Below, in pieces: positions 1 through 5,428 of a stretch of 5,502 nt of DNA. Position numbers and translations under genes: made by a program. Each line of letters starts with the position of its first letter. The first letter of the stretch is position 1. The stretch covers positions 1-5,502 of the forward strand of contig CBDUQI010000299.1 in assembly GCA_965369325.1 (NCBI GenBank), written 5' to 3'. Under the pieces are notes generated by a model that worked only from the letters and a program-made list of their open reading frames with translations, searched no databases and was not told the origin of the DNA. The stretch comes from CBDUQI01 sp965369325. GTDB lineage: Bacteria; Pseudomonadota; Gammaproteobacteria; Steroidobacterales; JBCBZW01.

Positions 1-354
1 GGTCTGCTTGATTTTTCTGAAAATGCTTACAACTTCACTCTGTACTACGAGAAGTATGGTTTGTCCGCAAGAGCGCGTTACACATGGCGTGAAGGTTTCC
101 GTACACAGGACTTCGCTGGCGGCGCCAATACAAGCGGCAGTAGTACATTCAGTTTCCCTGTTAATACATTGGATAGGGGACAGCTAAATGCCAGTGTTAA
201 TTATGCGATAAACGAAGACTTCGATATTGGTATTGAAGCTGTGAATCTTACTGAAGAGCGTATTTCTCAACACTGTGTTGGTGAATCCGGGCCTTTATGT
301 TTCGTAGGCTTTCCTGACAGAAGAATCACGTTTGGTGCCAGCTACCGCTTCTAA
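1..354 (+). CDS. TonB-dependent outer-membrane receptor, C-terminal fragment
   Basis: The reading frame is open from the first base and ends at TAA 352-354, giving the last 117 residues of a longer protein whose start lies outside the window. The segment alternates short beta-strand-like stretches (NFTLYYEKYGLSARARYTW, LNASVNYAI, FDIGIEAVNLTEERI, RRITFGASYRF) and ends in Phe, as expected for the last strands of a TonB-dependent receptor barrel. In this family the receptor sits in the outer membrane and imports siderophores, vitamins or glycan fragments using TonB energy. The plug domain and most of the barrel are missing, so the substrate cannot be inferred. Two cysteines (residues 92 and 100 of the fragment) lie in the last long loop and may form a disulfide. 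The TTG at 61 is an internal Leu codon, not a start. A terminator follows directly, so this is the last gene of its transcript. Confidence 0.88.
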   Translation, partial: GLLDFSENAYNFTLYYEKYGLSARARYTWREGFRTQDFAGGANTSGSSTFSFPVNTLDRGQLNASVNYAINEDFDIGIEAVNLTEERISQHCVGESGPLCFVGFPDRRITFGASYRF

Positions 355-379
355 GAAAGCGAGAGCGACACATCGATCG

Positions 380-414
380 AAATGGATATGCCATCTCTGA
401 TGGCATATCCATTT
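380..414. repeat. perfect 15-bp inverted repeat downstream of receptor gene
   Basis: AAATGGATATGCCAT (380-394) and ATGGCATATCCATTT (400-414) are exact reverse complements around a 5-nt loop (CTCTG). The stem begins 25 bases after the receptor stop codon. No T-run follows it directly, so alone it is not a classical intrinsic terminator, but it lies six bases before one. It may protect the receptor mRNA 3' end or act with the second hairpin. The symmetry could also serve as a protein-binding palindrome. Confidence 0.75.
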
Positions 415-419
415 ACTCT

Positions 420-450
420 AAAAGCTCCGGTATTTTGCCGGGGCTTTTTT
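420..450 (+). terminator. intrinsic terminator of the receptor gene
   Basis: AAAGCTCCGG (421-430) pairs with CCGGGGCTTT (438-447) with one G-U wobble across a 7-nt loop. The downstream arm runs into six consecutive T residues (445-450). A at 420 can extend the stem with T at 448. Stem, GC core and T-tract together are the standard rho-independent pattern. The A-rich upstream arm would give a weaker signal on the opposite strand. Confidence 0.88.
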
Positions 451-522
451 ATGCGGTAGTGTCAAAGTTTTTCGCACGCTCTATTCAGCGGCAGCTTGCC
501 AACTCTGGTATCGTGTCGCTCT

Positions 523-1773
523 ATGCTCCTCAACCGACTATCCAGAACACTAGCGCTATTTCTGCCCGGCATTTTCCTGCTGGGCTTTAATATCGGCACC
601 GGAAGCGTCACTGCCATGGCCAAGGCAGGTGCGACCTACGGAATGTCCCTGCTGTGGACTATTGTGGCATCCTGCTTGGCGACGTATTTCATGATCACCA
701 TTTATGGTCGGTTTACGCTGGTAACTGGCGAAACCGCCCTGCAAGCCTTTCGCCGGCATATCCATCCTCTCGTTGGCATTTTCTTCATCGTCGCCCTAAC
801 TGCCGGAGTCAGCGGCAGCGTCATGGGTGTAATGGGCATCGTTGCGGAGATTAGCTCGGAGTGGTCAAAGACGGTTGTTGATGGCGGCATCAGCCCGGTT
901 TGGTTCGCCGCGTTCTTTGTCGCGCTGGTCTATTACATTTTCTGGAATGGCAGTACGCAGTTTTTCGAACGCAGCCTTGCGGTCATCGTTGCCATCATGT
1001 CTGCTTGCTTCGTGCTCAATTTCCTAATTCTGATGCCGCCGCCTATTGATATTGCCAGGGGGCTGGTGCCGTCGCTTCCGAATGTTCCTCTGGATCAGGG
1101 CAACGGGCCATTTCTGGTGATCGCATCGATGGTCGGCACCACGGTGTTTTCGGGATTGTTTATCATCCGTACCACGCTTGTGAAAGAAGCGGGCTGGACA
1201 ATCGCCGACAGCAAGAAGCATCGAAATGACACGATTGTCAGCGTTGCTATGATGTTCGTCATCAGTGGATCGATCATGGCGGCCGCGGCCGGCACGTTGC
1301 ACGTGGAAGGACTGGGGCTGGACAAGGCGTCGCAGATGATCGGGCTGTTAGAGCCGCTGGCCGGCGCGTTCGCCACCACTATATTTGCGGTTGGCATTGT
1401 CGCCGCCGGTGTCTCATCACAATTTCCCAACGTCCTAATGCTGCCCTGGCTATTGTGTGACTACAACAATTCAAAGCGGGAAATGACTTTACCGCGATAT
1501 CGGGTGATGGTCCTCGTGATCTCATTGTTGGGCCTAGTTGTTCCAGTCTTTGAGGCACGCCCCGTAATCGTCATGATTGTCTCCCAGGCTTTCAATGCCG
1601 TCATCCTACCGGTGACAGTCGCCTGCATTTTATACCTCGGCAATCGGCGGGATCTTATGGGCGAGCATCGAAATACGATTACGTCCAATGTCGTGCTCGC
1701 CGCGATCCTGCTGTTTTCCCTGGTCACTACGTCGATGGGCATCCGGGGTGTCTGGCAAATCATCGCATCGTGA
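523..1773 (+). CDS. NRAMP-like (divalent-metal transporter family) membrane protein with altered motifs
   Basis: This is a very hydrophobic protein of 416 residues, close to the length of bacterial NRAMP/MntH proteins (about 400-440), with roughly eleven membrane segments. The N-terminal pattern LPGIFLLGFN-IGTGSVTAMAKAGATYG-MSLLW (residues 14-45) matches the first NRAMP helix region, and GRFTLVTGE resembles the following conserved stretch. NRAMP proteins are cation-coupled inner-membrane importers of Mn2+, Fe2+ and related ions. Here the DPGN metal-site motif is replaced by GTGS (25-28), and the helix-6 MPHN-type motif by FSGLF (209-213), so the substrate is uncertain. The ATG at 523 is chosen because it leaves a short basic lead before helix 1. 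A TTG at 496 is in frame and would add nine residues. Neither start has a good Shine-Dalgarno site. The gene converges with the HAD gene. A distant APC-superfamily member outside NRAMP is the alternative. Confidence 0.75.
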   Translation: MLLNRLSRTLALFLPGIFLLGFNIGTGSVTAMAKAGATYGMSLLWTIVASCLATYFMITIYGRFTLVTGETALQAFRRHIHPLVGIFFIVALTAGVSGSVMGVMGIVAEISSEWSKTVVDGGISPVWFAAFFVALVYYIFWNGSTQFFERSLAVIVAIMSACFVLNFLILMPPPIDIARGLVPSLPNVPLDQGNGPFLVIASMVGTTVFSGLFIIRTTLVKEAGWTIADSKKHRNDTIVSVAMMFVISGSIMAAAAGTLHVEGLGLDKASQMIGLLEPLAGAFATTIFAVGIVAAGVSSQFPNVLMLPWLLCDYNNSKREMTLPRYRVMVLVISLLGLVVPVFEARPVIVMIVSQAFNAVILPVTVACILYLGNRRDLMGEHRNTITSNVVLAAILLFSLVTTSMGIRGVWQIIAS

Positions 1774-1800
1774 ATCGATCAATCCGCCCATAAGCGAACG

Positions 1801-2460
1801 CTACAAGTTAGTCATCGCCTCTAGCTCAAAATCGCAAAGAGAATCATAGATTCTTTCGGCCGAAGACAAGTCTTGCATCCCGTTGTACGAATGATGTACC
1901 GCGATGACTCTCATGCCCGCTGCGACAGCCGCGCTGATGCCGGGTGTGGAGTCCTCGACAGCAACGCCTTCACTTGGTTGTCGGTTGAGCCTGGTTGCGG
2001 CCAGAAGGTATGCATCTGGATGTGGTTTCTTTAGAGGCACGTCCTCTGAGCAAATCAACGTGTCGAAAAACTCGAGTATTTTTAGTTTTCTCAGTAAGCT
2101 GTTTGCCATCCAACGCTCACTCGACGTAACAAGCGCTAACGACATTCCCGCGCCTCGTAAGCGTTCCAGCGTGTTAGCCACGCAAGGCAAGAGCGCCGAC
2201 TCCTCCTCAATCAACCGCTTATAATGGCGTTTGTACGTCTGGCGATAATCCGCCAAGTCGCAGTTTGCGTCGCCACCCTTTGTTGAGAAGCGCTTAGCCA
2301 CAAGGTCGAACGACTGGCCCAGTACGCCCATGTAGTACGTGGGGTCCACATGGCTTGCGTACTCCCGCACCGTCCAGCTATGTGCTAACGCTTTCAACGG
2401 CTCGGAGTCAACCAAAACGCCGTCCATGTCGAATGCAAAGAAGCTAGGCATCGTACGCAT
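1801..2460 (-). CDS. HAD-superfamily hydrolase, beta-phosphoglucomutase-like
   Basis: The 219-residue product shows all four HAD motifs in order. Motif I is DMDGVLVDSEP, with nucleophile Asp11 and general acid/base Asp13. Motif II is VTSS (111-114). Motif III is KKPHPDAY with Lys145. Motif IV is VEDSTPG, with the Mg2+-binding Glu-Asp at 169-170. A helical cap of about 75 residues follows motif I, placing it in subfamily I with beta-phosphoglucomutase, phosphoglycolate phosphatase and sugar-phosphate phosphatases. Such enzymes are cytoplasmic, Mg2+-dependent, and form a phospho-aspartate intermediate. The DxDGVxxDSE form and GISAAVAAGM tail are typical, but the substrate cannot be fixed. The ATG at 2460 is preferred because GGA lies about five bases upstream. 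GTG at 2478 and ATG at 2451 are in-frame alternatives. The gene ends 27 bp from the convergent transporter stop, with no visible terminator between them, so transcripts may overlap. Confidence 0.9.
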   Translation of the reverse strand: MRTMPSFFAFDMDGVLVDSEPLKALAHSWTVREYASHVDPTYYMGVLGQSFDLVAKRFSTKGGDANCDLADYRQTYKRHYKRLIEEESALLPCVANTLERLRGAGMSLALVTSSERWMANSLLRKLKILEFFDTLICSEDVPLKKPHPDAYLLAATRLNRQPSEGVAVEDSTPGISAAVAAGMRVIAVHHSYNGMQDLSSAERIYDSLCDFELEAMTNL

Positions 2461-2547
2461 CAAAATCCGGGGCTTCACGGAAGAATTCGGTCAACATGCT
2501 TTGATCGGGCCTGACGTTAAGTAGGACGCGTCATTAAGCCATTCGTT

Positions 2548-2576
2548 ATTGTAGATCATTGGCTAACGCGTGGCAT
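2548..2576 (-). promoter_or_regulatory. weak candidate promoter for the HAD gene
   Basis: On the minus strand a TACAAT -10 box (five of six to consensus, plus-strand 2548-2553) lies 17 bases from ATGCCA (four of six to TTGACA, plus-strand 2571-2576). Spacing and orientation fit transcription into the HAD gene about 90 bases away. Matches of this quality arise by chance, so this is only a suggestion. Confidence 0.25.
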
Positions 2577-2690
2577 GATCCAGAGCGCGTGCAAGTTCAA
2601 AATTGACGAAAGCATTTAGCGCGGTTTCGTGCGCGTAGGGCCCTCCCTAGGGCGTGCCAAATATATCAGATATGGTGCTCCATTATTCTG

Positions 2691-2705
2691 CTATGTTTAA
2701 CATAG
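2691..2705. promoter_or_regulatory. palindrome, candidate operator
   Basis: CTATGTT (2691-2697) and AACATAG (2699-2705) are exact reverse complements separated by one T. The AT-rich 15-base palindrome lies 142 bases before the secreted-protein start codon, just downstream of a second palindrome (2663-2673). Its size and symmetry suit a dimeric helix-turn-helix regulator. The sequence does not name the regulator, and a chance palindrome in AT-rich DNA remains possible. Confidence 0.35.
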
Positions 2706-2761
2706 AATGAGGCTAACCAAGCGCGGTGCTCGGGTTCGGTCTCGTTACGGCTGCAGAAAGA

Positions 2762-2781
2762 ATGTGCTGAGGAAAGCACAT
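2762..2781 (+). other. leader hairpin upstream of secreted-protein gene
   Basis: ATGTGCT (2762-2768) and AGCACAT (2775-2781) are exact reverse complements around the loop GAGGAA. A smaller stem, GCGC (2793-2796) with GCGC (2803-2806), follows. Both lie in the likely 5' leader, 40-85 bases before the start codon. They do not match a riboswitch class I recognise. They could affect mRNA stability or translation. Confidence 0.45.
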
Positions 2782-2833
2782 CTGGCGAATAAGCGCAGGA
2801 GAGCGCAACATCCAGCAATCTCAACCGATCACC

Positions 2834-2839
2834 GGAGGT
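2834..2839 (+). promoter_or_regulatory. strong Shine-Dalgarno site of the secreted-protein gene
   Basis: GGAGGT is seven bases before the ATG at 2847, near-ideal sequence and spacing. It is the best ribosome-binding site in the window. It decides the start at 2847 over the in-frame ATG at 2898 (Met18), which would still leave a signal peptide. Confidence 0.85.
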
Positions 2840-2846
2840 ACTTCCA

Positions 2847-4979
2847 ATGGCTGCCATATTTTCCAGTAAACGAATTCGGCGCCTACCCATTCGTTCGATG
2901 TTTCGAACCCTGACACCCCTCGCTCTATTCATCAGCACAATACCGGCCGCTTTTGCCGCGACGCCAGATCTCAATGCAGATGGGGTGATCGACATGGCCG
3001 ATATGCTGGTCATGAAACAGGCGTTTTTCTCAGACGCACCGCACGCAGACCTAAATGGCGACGGGGTTGTAGGCTTCACAGACCTGGGGCTACTTCAGGA
3101 GTTGGGTGGGCTTAAGCGTAAGCGATATACGCAAGCACGCGACCCGGACGCATTTGGTATCTCACTATCGCCGGAACTTATTGTGCCACAGAACGTTGGT
3201 CAGATAATTGCACTGGACGTGGTATTCAACGGAATTGGCGATCCTATTCTGGGCGGCGGGTTCGTTCTAAGCTGGGATCCTTCGATGCTTGAGTACGTCG
3301 AGGAGAGTTTTGAGTACGTGCTCACCGACGTCGCCGGACAACCATGTGACCTGCCAACCAGTCAGTGCGTTGTGCTGGACCCGCCGGTGGTTATACCCCA
3401 GGGCGGATTGATTGAAGCGGCGGCGGGTGACTTTGTTGGCATTGGCGTATTCGGTGAGCCGGTCGTCGTTGCTCAACTCAGTTTCGTTCTTCTCGCGCTG
3501 CCTGAGGCGCTGGCGCCGATTGCGTTAGACCCCGGCGGGTCCGGCGGACTATTTGCATGCCTAATCAGCGCGACCTGCACCGGCTTGGAGTTTTTCCCCA
3601 GCGTCGTCTTTGTTAATGATGCCCCGACTGGAAAGTTCTCGATCGATCGAACGCGTGTTAGCTATTCGACGTTCATTGGTGACACCGATATCGAAACGTT
3701 CACGCTTACCAACATTGGTGAGGTTGACGCCAGTGTTACCACGCTCGGCGATCTTGAAACTTTGGCATTGCCGTTCGCGGTCAACAACGACGGGTGTACC
3801 GGGAACGTGTTGGCACCTTCGCAACAATGCCAGATCGAGCTAAGTTTTACCCCTACCAACACCAGCAGACAGGAAGATGCCTTGAACATTCGCACGGATG
3901 CTAACTTCAGTCCGTACCTGCGCGTGTCGCTAACCGGCTTCGGTATTCAACGGATCGCGAATCTGACGATTACGGTGAACGGCGACGAAAACAGCACGGC
4001 TAACTTTGGCACCTTCGCCATCGGCGAGTCCGGATCAGTGACGATTGGACTGGTCAACGACGGGACCGCCGATCTGCAAATCGGCGACATTGGGATCGCG
4101 GACCCCGTTGACGTGCCGTTTTTTGGTAACACGCAGGCGTGCGCGAACCGACCTTTGGATATCGGCAGCACGTGCACCTTCGAACTCACCTTCACCCCCA
4201 CTGAGGCGGGCAACTTCGAAGACAGTCTCGACATCAACTCCAATGACCCAGGCTTCAATACGCGCACGCTACAGATGAGCGGATCGGCAATTACTGCAGG
4301 GCCCGATATCGCGGTGATCGCCGAATCACCCCCGACGATCCGTCCCAACTTCACCGCGGTCGGTACCTATACCGTTGCCAACCTGGGCGTGGAAGCACTT
4401 CAGATCGGGTCAATCGGCCAAATTGACTCGCTGGCCGCGCCTTTCGCAATCGGACCGGACGAGTGCTCAGGCACCGTTTTGGGCACGGACGAAACCTGCA
4501 CTCTCCAAGTCGCGTTCGCGCCACAGACGGTAGGGGTGTTCAGCGACACTTTTGACATCCCATCGAACGCCCCCGCAGAGCCCGGATTTACCGTGCCGGT
4601 TGAAGGCACCGCCGTATCCATCGGCGTGACCGTGCAGAGCGGCATCGTGAGCTTCGCGGTCTGCAAGAACGCCATGACAGGCACTCAGGTGAACGCACCC
4701 GCAGTGGACGGCGTGATTGATTGCGAGGCTGCGGGGCTCCAGGCCGACCGAGGTAACAGAGTCGATATTCGAGTGCCTGCGGTGGCAGTCGCTGATCAAC
4801 TGGAGGTACGCGTCAGCGGCACCGGTACTGATCGCCTTGCCGCGTTCTGCAAGAATCGTACGACCCAAGACCAGGATGCCTACCTGCCGCGCGACGAACT
4901 TGTCCGCTGCACCGACGCCGGTATTGCGGTAAACGCAGGTGATGACATTACCGTGGTGATCATCTCCAGAGCCTTGTAA
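2847..4979 (+). CDS. exported modular protein: dockerin-like, cohesin-like and three choice-of-anchor-D domains
   Basis: The 710-residue product starts with a basic lead and a hydrophobic signal segment (about 20-37), with probable cleavage after AFA (35-37). Two dockerin-type calcium loops follow: DLNADGVIDMAD (41-52) and DLNGDGVVGFTD (68-79), the second having Gly at the position where the first has Asp49. Residues about 105-256 resemble a cohesin domain: ISLSPELIVPQNVGQ, alternating strands, and FVLSWDPSMLEYVE. Three ASH/choice-of-anchor-D repeats follow (about 263-368, 369-481, 485-591), each with a Cys-X10-Cys pair and an F(T/A)P(T/Q) strand. The end (about 595-710) is a duplicated CKN...C motif that I do not recognise. 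It is exported and is probably periplasmic, cell-surface or extracellular. No LPXTG, PEP-CTERM or C-terminal membrane helix is present. In known systems dockerin-cohesin pairs assemble proteins, so self-association or partner binding is plausible. No catalytic motif is visible. A strong ribosome-binding site precedes it and hairpins follow it. Confidence 0.85.
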   Translation: MAAIFSSKRIRRLPIRSMFRTLTPLALFISTIPAAFAATPDLNADGVIDMADMLVMKQAFFSDAPHADLNGDGVVGFTDLGLLQELGGLKRKRYTQARDPDAFGISLSPELIVPQNVGQIIALDVVFNGIGDPILGGGFVLSWDPSMLEYVEESFEYVLTDVAGQPCDLPTSQCVVLDPPVVIPQGGLIEAAAGDFVGIGVFGEPVVVAQLSFVLLALPEALAPIALDPGGSGGLFACLISATCTGLEFFPSVVFVNDAPTGKFSIDRTRVSYSTFIGDTDIETFTLTNIGEVDASVTTLGDLETLALPFAVNNDGCTGNVLAPSQQCQIELSFTPTNTSRQEDALNIRTDANFSPYLRVSLTGFGIQRIANLTITVNGDENSTANFGTFAIGESGSVTIGLVNDGTADLQIGDIGIADPVDVPFFGNTQACANRPLDIGSTCTFELTFTPTEAGNFEDSLDINSNDPGFNTRTLQMSGSAITAGPDIAVIAESPPTIRPNFTAVGTYTVANLGVEALQIGSIGQIDSLAAPFAIGPDECSGTVLGTDETCTLQVAFAPQTVGVFSDTFDIPSNAPAEPGFTVPVEGTAVSIGVTVQSGIVSFAVCKNAMTGTQVNAPAVDGVIDCEAAGLQADRGNRVDIRVPAVAVADQLEVRVSGTGTDRLAAFCKNRTTQDQDAYLPRDELVRCTDAGIAVNAGDDITVVIISRAL
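3633..4619 (+). repeat. three tandem ASH/choice-of-anchor-D protein repeats
   Basis: Within the secreted-protein gene, three consecutive units of roughly 105-113 codons start near 3633, 3951 and 4299. Each contains a T(L/I/V)xNxG-type strand, a 12-residue Cys-to-Cys hairpin (CTGNVLAPSQQC, CANRPLDIGSTC, CSGTVLGTDETC), then an F-x-P strand and a closing V/L-x-G strand. The repeats are alike in protein but clearly diverged in DNA, so they are old duplications rather than recent recombination products. The Ig-like units probably act as a stalk or spacer, with each Cys pair able to form a disulfide after export. Confidence 0.75.
4641..4976 (+). repeat. C-terminal duplicated CKN-X17-C module
   Basis: Two units end the secreted protein. 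Unit 1 has CKN at residues 606-608 and the second Cys at 626. Unit 2 has CKN at 668-670 and the second Cys at 688. Each unit shares CKN, a Thr two to three residues on, an I/V-x-C core, x-x-A-G immediately after the second Cys, Gly ten residues after it, and a closing I-x-V strand. Cys-to-Cys spacing is 20 in both, and the period is 62 residues. The pattern suggests two small disulfide-closed beta modules at the exposed end of the protein. I do not recognise a named family. Confidence 0.7.
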
Positions 4980-4993
4980 GCGAAGTTATGTGC

Positions 4994-5014
4994 GCGCTCG
5001 GGCTTGGCCAGCGC
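4994..5014 (+). other. small bulged hairpin after the secreted-protein gene
   Basis: GCGCT (4994-4998) pairs with AGCGC (5010-5014), and GGC (5001-5003) pairs with GCC (5007-5009) around loop TTG, leaving a two-base bulge (4999-5000). It begins 15 bases after the stop codon and precedes the larger hairpin. It has no T-tract. It may contribute to 3' end structure of the mRNA. Confidence 0.4.
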
Positions 5015-5022
5015 CAGATCGA

Positions 5023-5057
5023 GGGGGTATGCTCCGGCAACCTCAGGGCATACCCCC
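5023..5057 (+). terminator. GC-rich hairpin, probable terminator stem lacking a T-tract
   Basis: GGGGGTATGC (5023-5032) and GCATACCCCC (5048-5057) are exact reverse complements. T5033-G5047 and C5034-G5046 can extend the stem to 12 pairs, leaving an 11-nt loop. It lies 44 bases after the secreted-protein stop, where a terminator is expected. No T-run follows. Instead the probable left end of the insertion sequence starts within three bases. It may be a terminator whose T-tract was displaced by the insertion, or a palindromic intergenic element that was the insertion target. Confidence 0.5.
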
Positions 5058-5109
5058 GCTGAATCACGCCGAGTTTGCCGGAGACCTTTTAAGTTGAGAG
5101 GATACTCCG

Positions 5110-5428
5110 ATGACAAGAGCAAACAGATATTCCCCAGAAGTTCGCGAACGAGCGGTTCGCATGCTTCACGAGCAGGAGTCGTCTCATTCATCCCGATGGG
5201 CGGCGCTAACATCGATGGCGCAGAAGACTGGCTGTACGCCGGAGACGTTGCGTAAGTGGGTGCAGAGAGGAGATTGACAACGGTCGTCGTCCTGGCCAAA
5301 CAACGCCCGAACTTGAGGAACTCAAGGCGTTGAAGCGGGAGAACCGGGAGCTTAAGCGAGCTAATGAGATTCTGAAGTCGGCTTCAGCGTTTTTTGCCCA
5401 GGCGAAGCTCGACCGCCGACTGAAGTGA
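5110..5428 (+). pseudogene. IS3-family transposase OrfA, frameshifted
   Basis: From ATG 5110, preceded by GAGAGGA (5096-5102), the frame gives an OrfA N-terminus: TRANRYSPEVRERAVRML, then a helix-turn-helix region ending GCTPETLRKWVQR. It stops at TGA 5275-5277 after 55 residues. Shifting to the frame of GAG 5270-5272 restores the rest of the family pattern: EIDNGRRPG, the leucine-zipper helix LKALKRENRELKRANEILK, SASAFFAQAKLDRRLK and stop TGA 5426-5428. OrfA normally binds the element's ends and helps form OrfAB. The break lies at about 5266-5272 and is best explained by two missing bases where relatives read R-A-E, or by one extra base. It is in mid-gene, not at the usual site of programmed frameshifting, so this copy is probably inactive unless the break is a sequencing error. 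Confidence 0.85.

Larger units (their letters stand above)
2461..2846. other. noncoding divergent intergenic region
   Basis: This stretch of 386 bases separates the minus-strand HAD gene from the plus-strand secreted-protein gene, so it should hold both promoters. It contains four ACGCGT/GCGCGT words (2526, 2566, 2585, 2631), a small GC hairpin (GCCCT 2640-2644 with AGGGC 2649-2653), an 11-base AT palindrome ATATC-A-GATAT (2663-2673), a stronger palindrome at 2691-2705 and a leader hairpin at 2762-2781. The last 140 bases are purine-rich and probably form the 5' leader of the secreted-protein mRNA. No convincing sigma-70 promoter for the plus strand is visible. An open frame from ATG 2707 has no ribosome-binding site and is not called. 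Confidence 0.7.

Noticed and set aside
61..63. TTG at 61 as the start of a small separate protein
   Set aside because: The frame is open upstream to base 1 with continuous beta-barrel-like sequence, so it is an internal Leu codon of the receptor.
459..487. Possible promoter for the transporter: GTGTCA, 17 bases, TATTCA
   Set aside because: The -10 matches only three of six consensus bases. Spacing is good, but the match is at chance level.
2526..2636. Four ACGCGT/GCGCGT words in the divergent intergenic region
   Set aside because: Spacings (40, 19, 46) are irregular, and such GC words are common by chance. They do not form a phased array or direct repeats with longer identity.
2762..2846. 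Riboswitch in the secreted-protein leader
   Set aside because: The hairpins are simple, and no conserved core of a cyclic-di-GMP, cobalamin, TPP or other class I know is visible.
2707..2913. 68-residue basic open frame upstream of and overlapping the secreted-protein gene
   Set aside because: It has no Shine-Dalgarno site before ATG 2707, and its second half overlaps a well-supported gene in another frame. Its basic composition fits noncoding purine-rich leader DNA.
3947..4354. 135-residue minus-strand open frame inside the secreted-protein gene
   Set aside because: It is the antisense shadow of the choice-of-anchor-D repeats. The plus frame has clear domain content.
4880..5299. 139-residue minus-strand open frame spanning the secreted gene end and the insertion sequence
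   Set aside because: It crosses the boundary between two unrelated elements and lies opposite supported coding sequence. It shows no recognisable motif.
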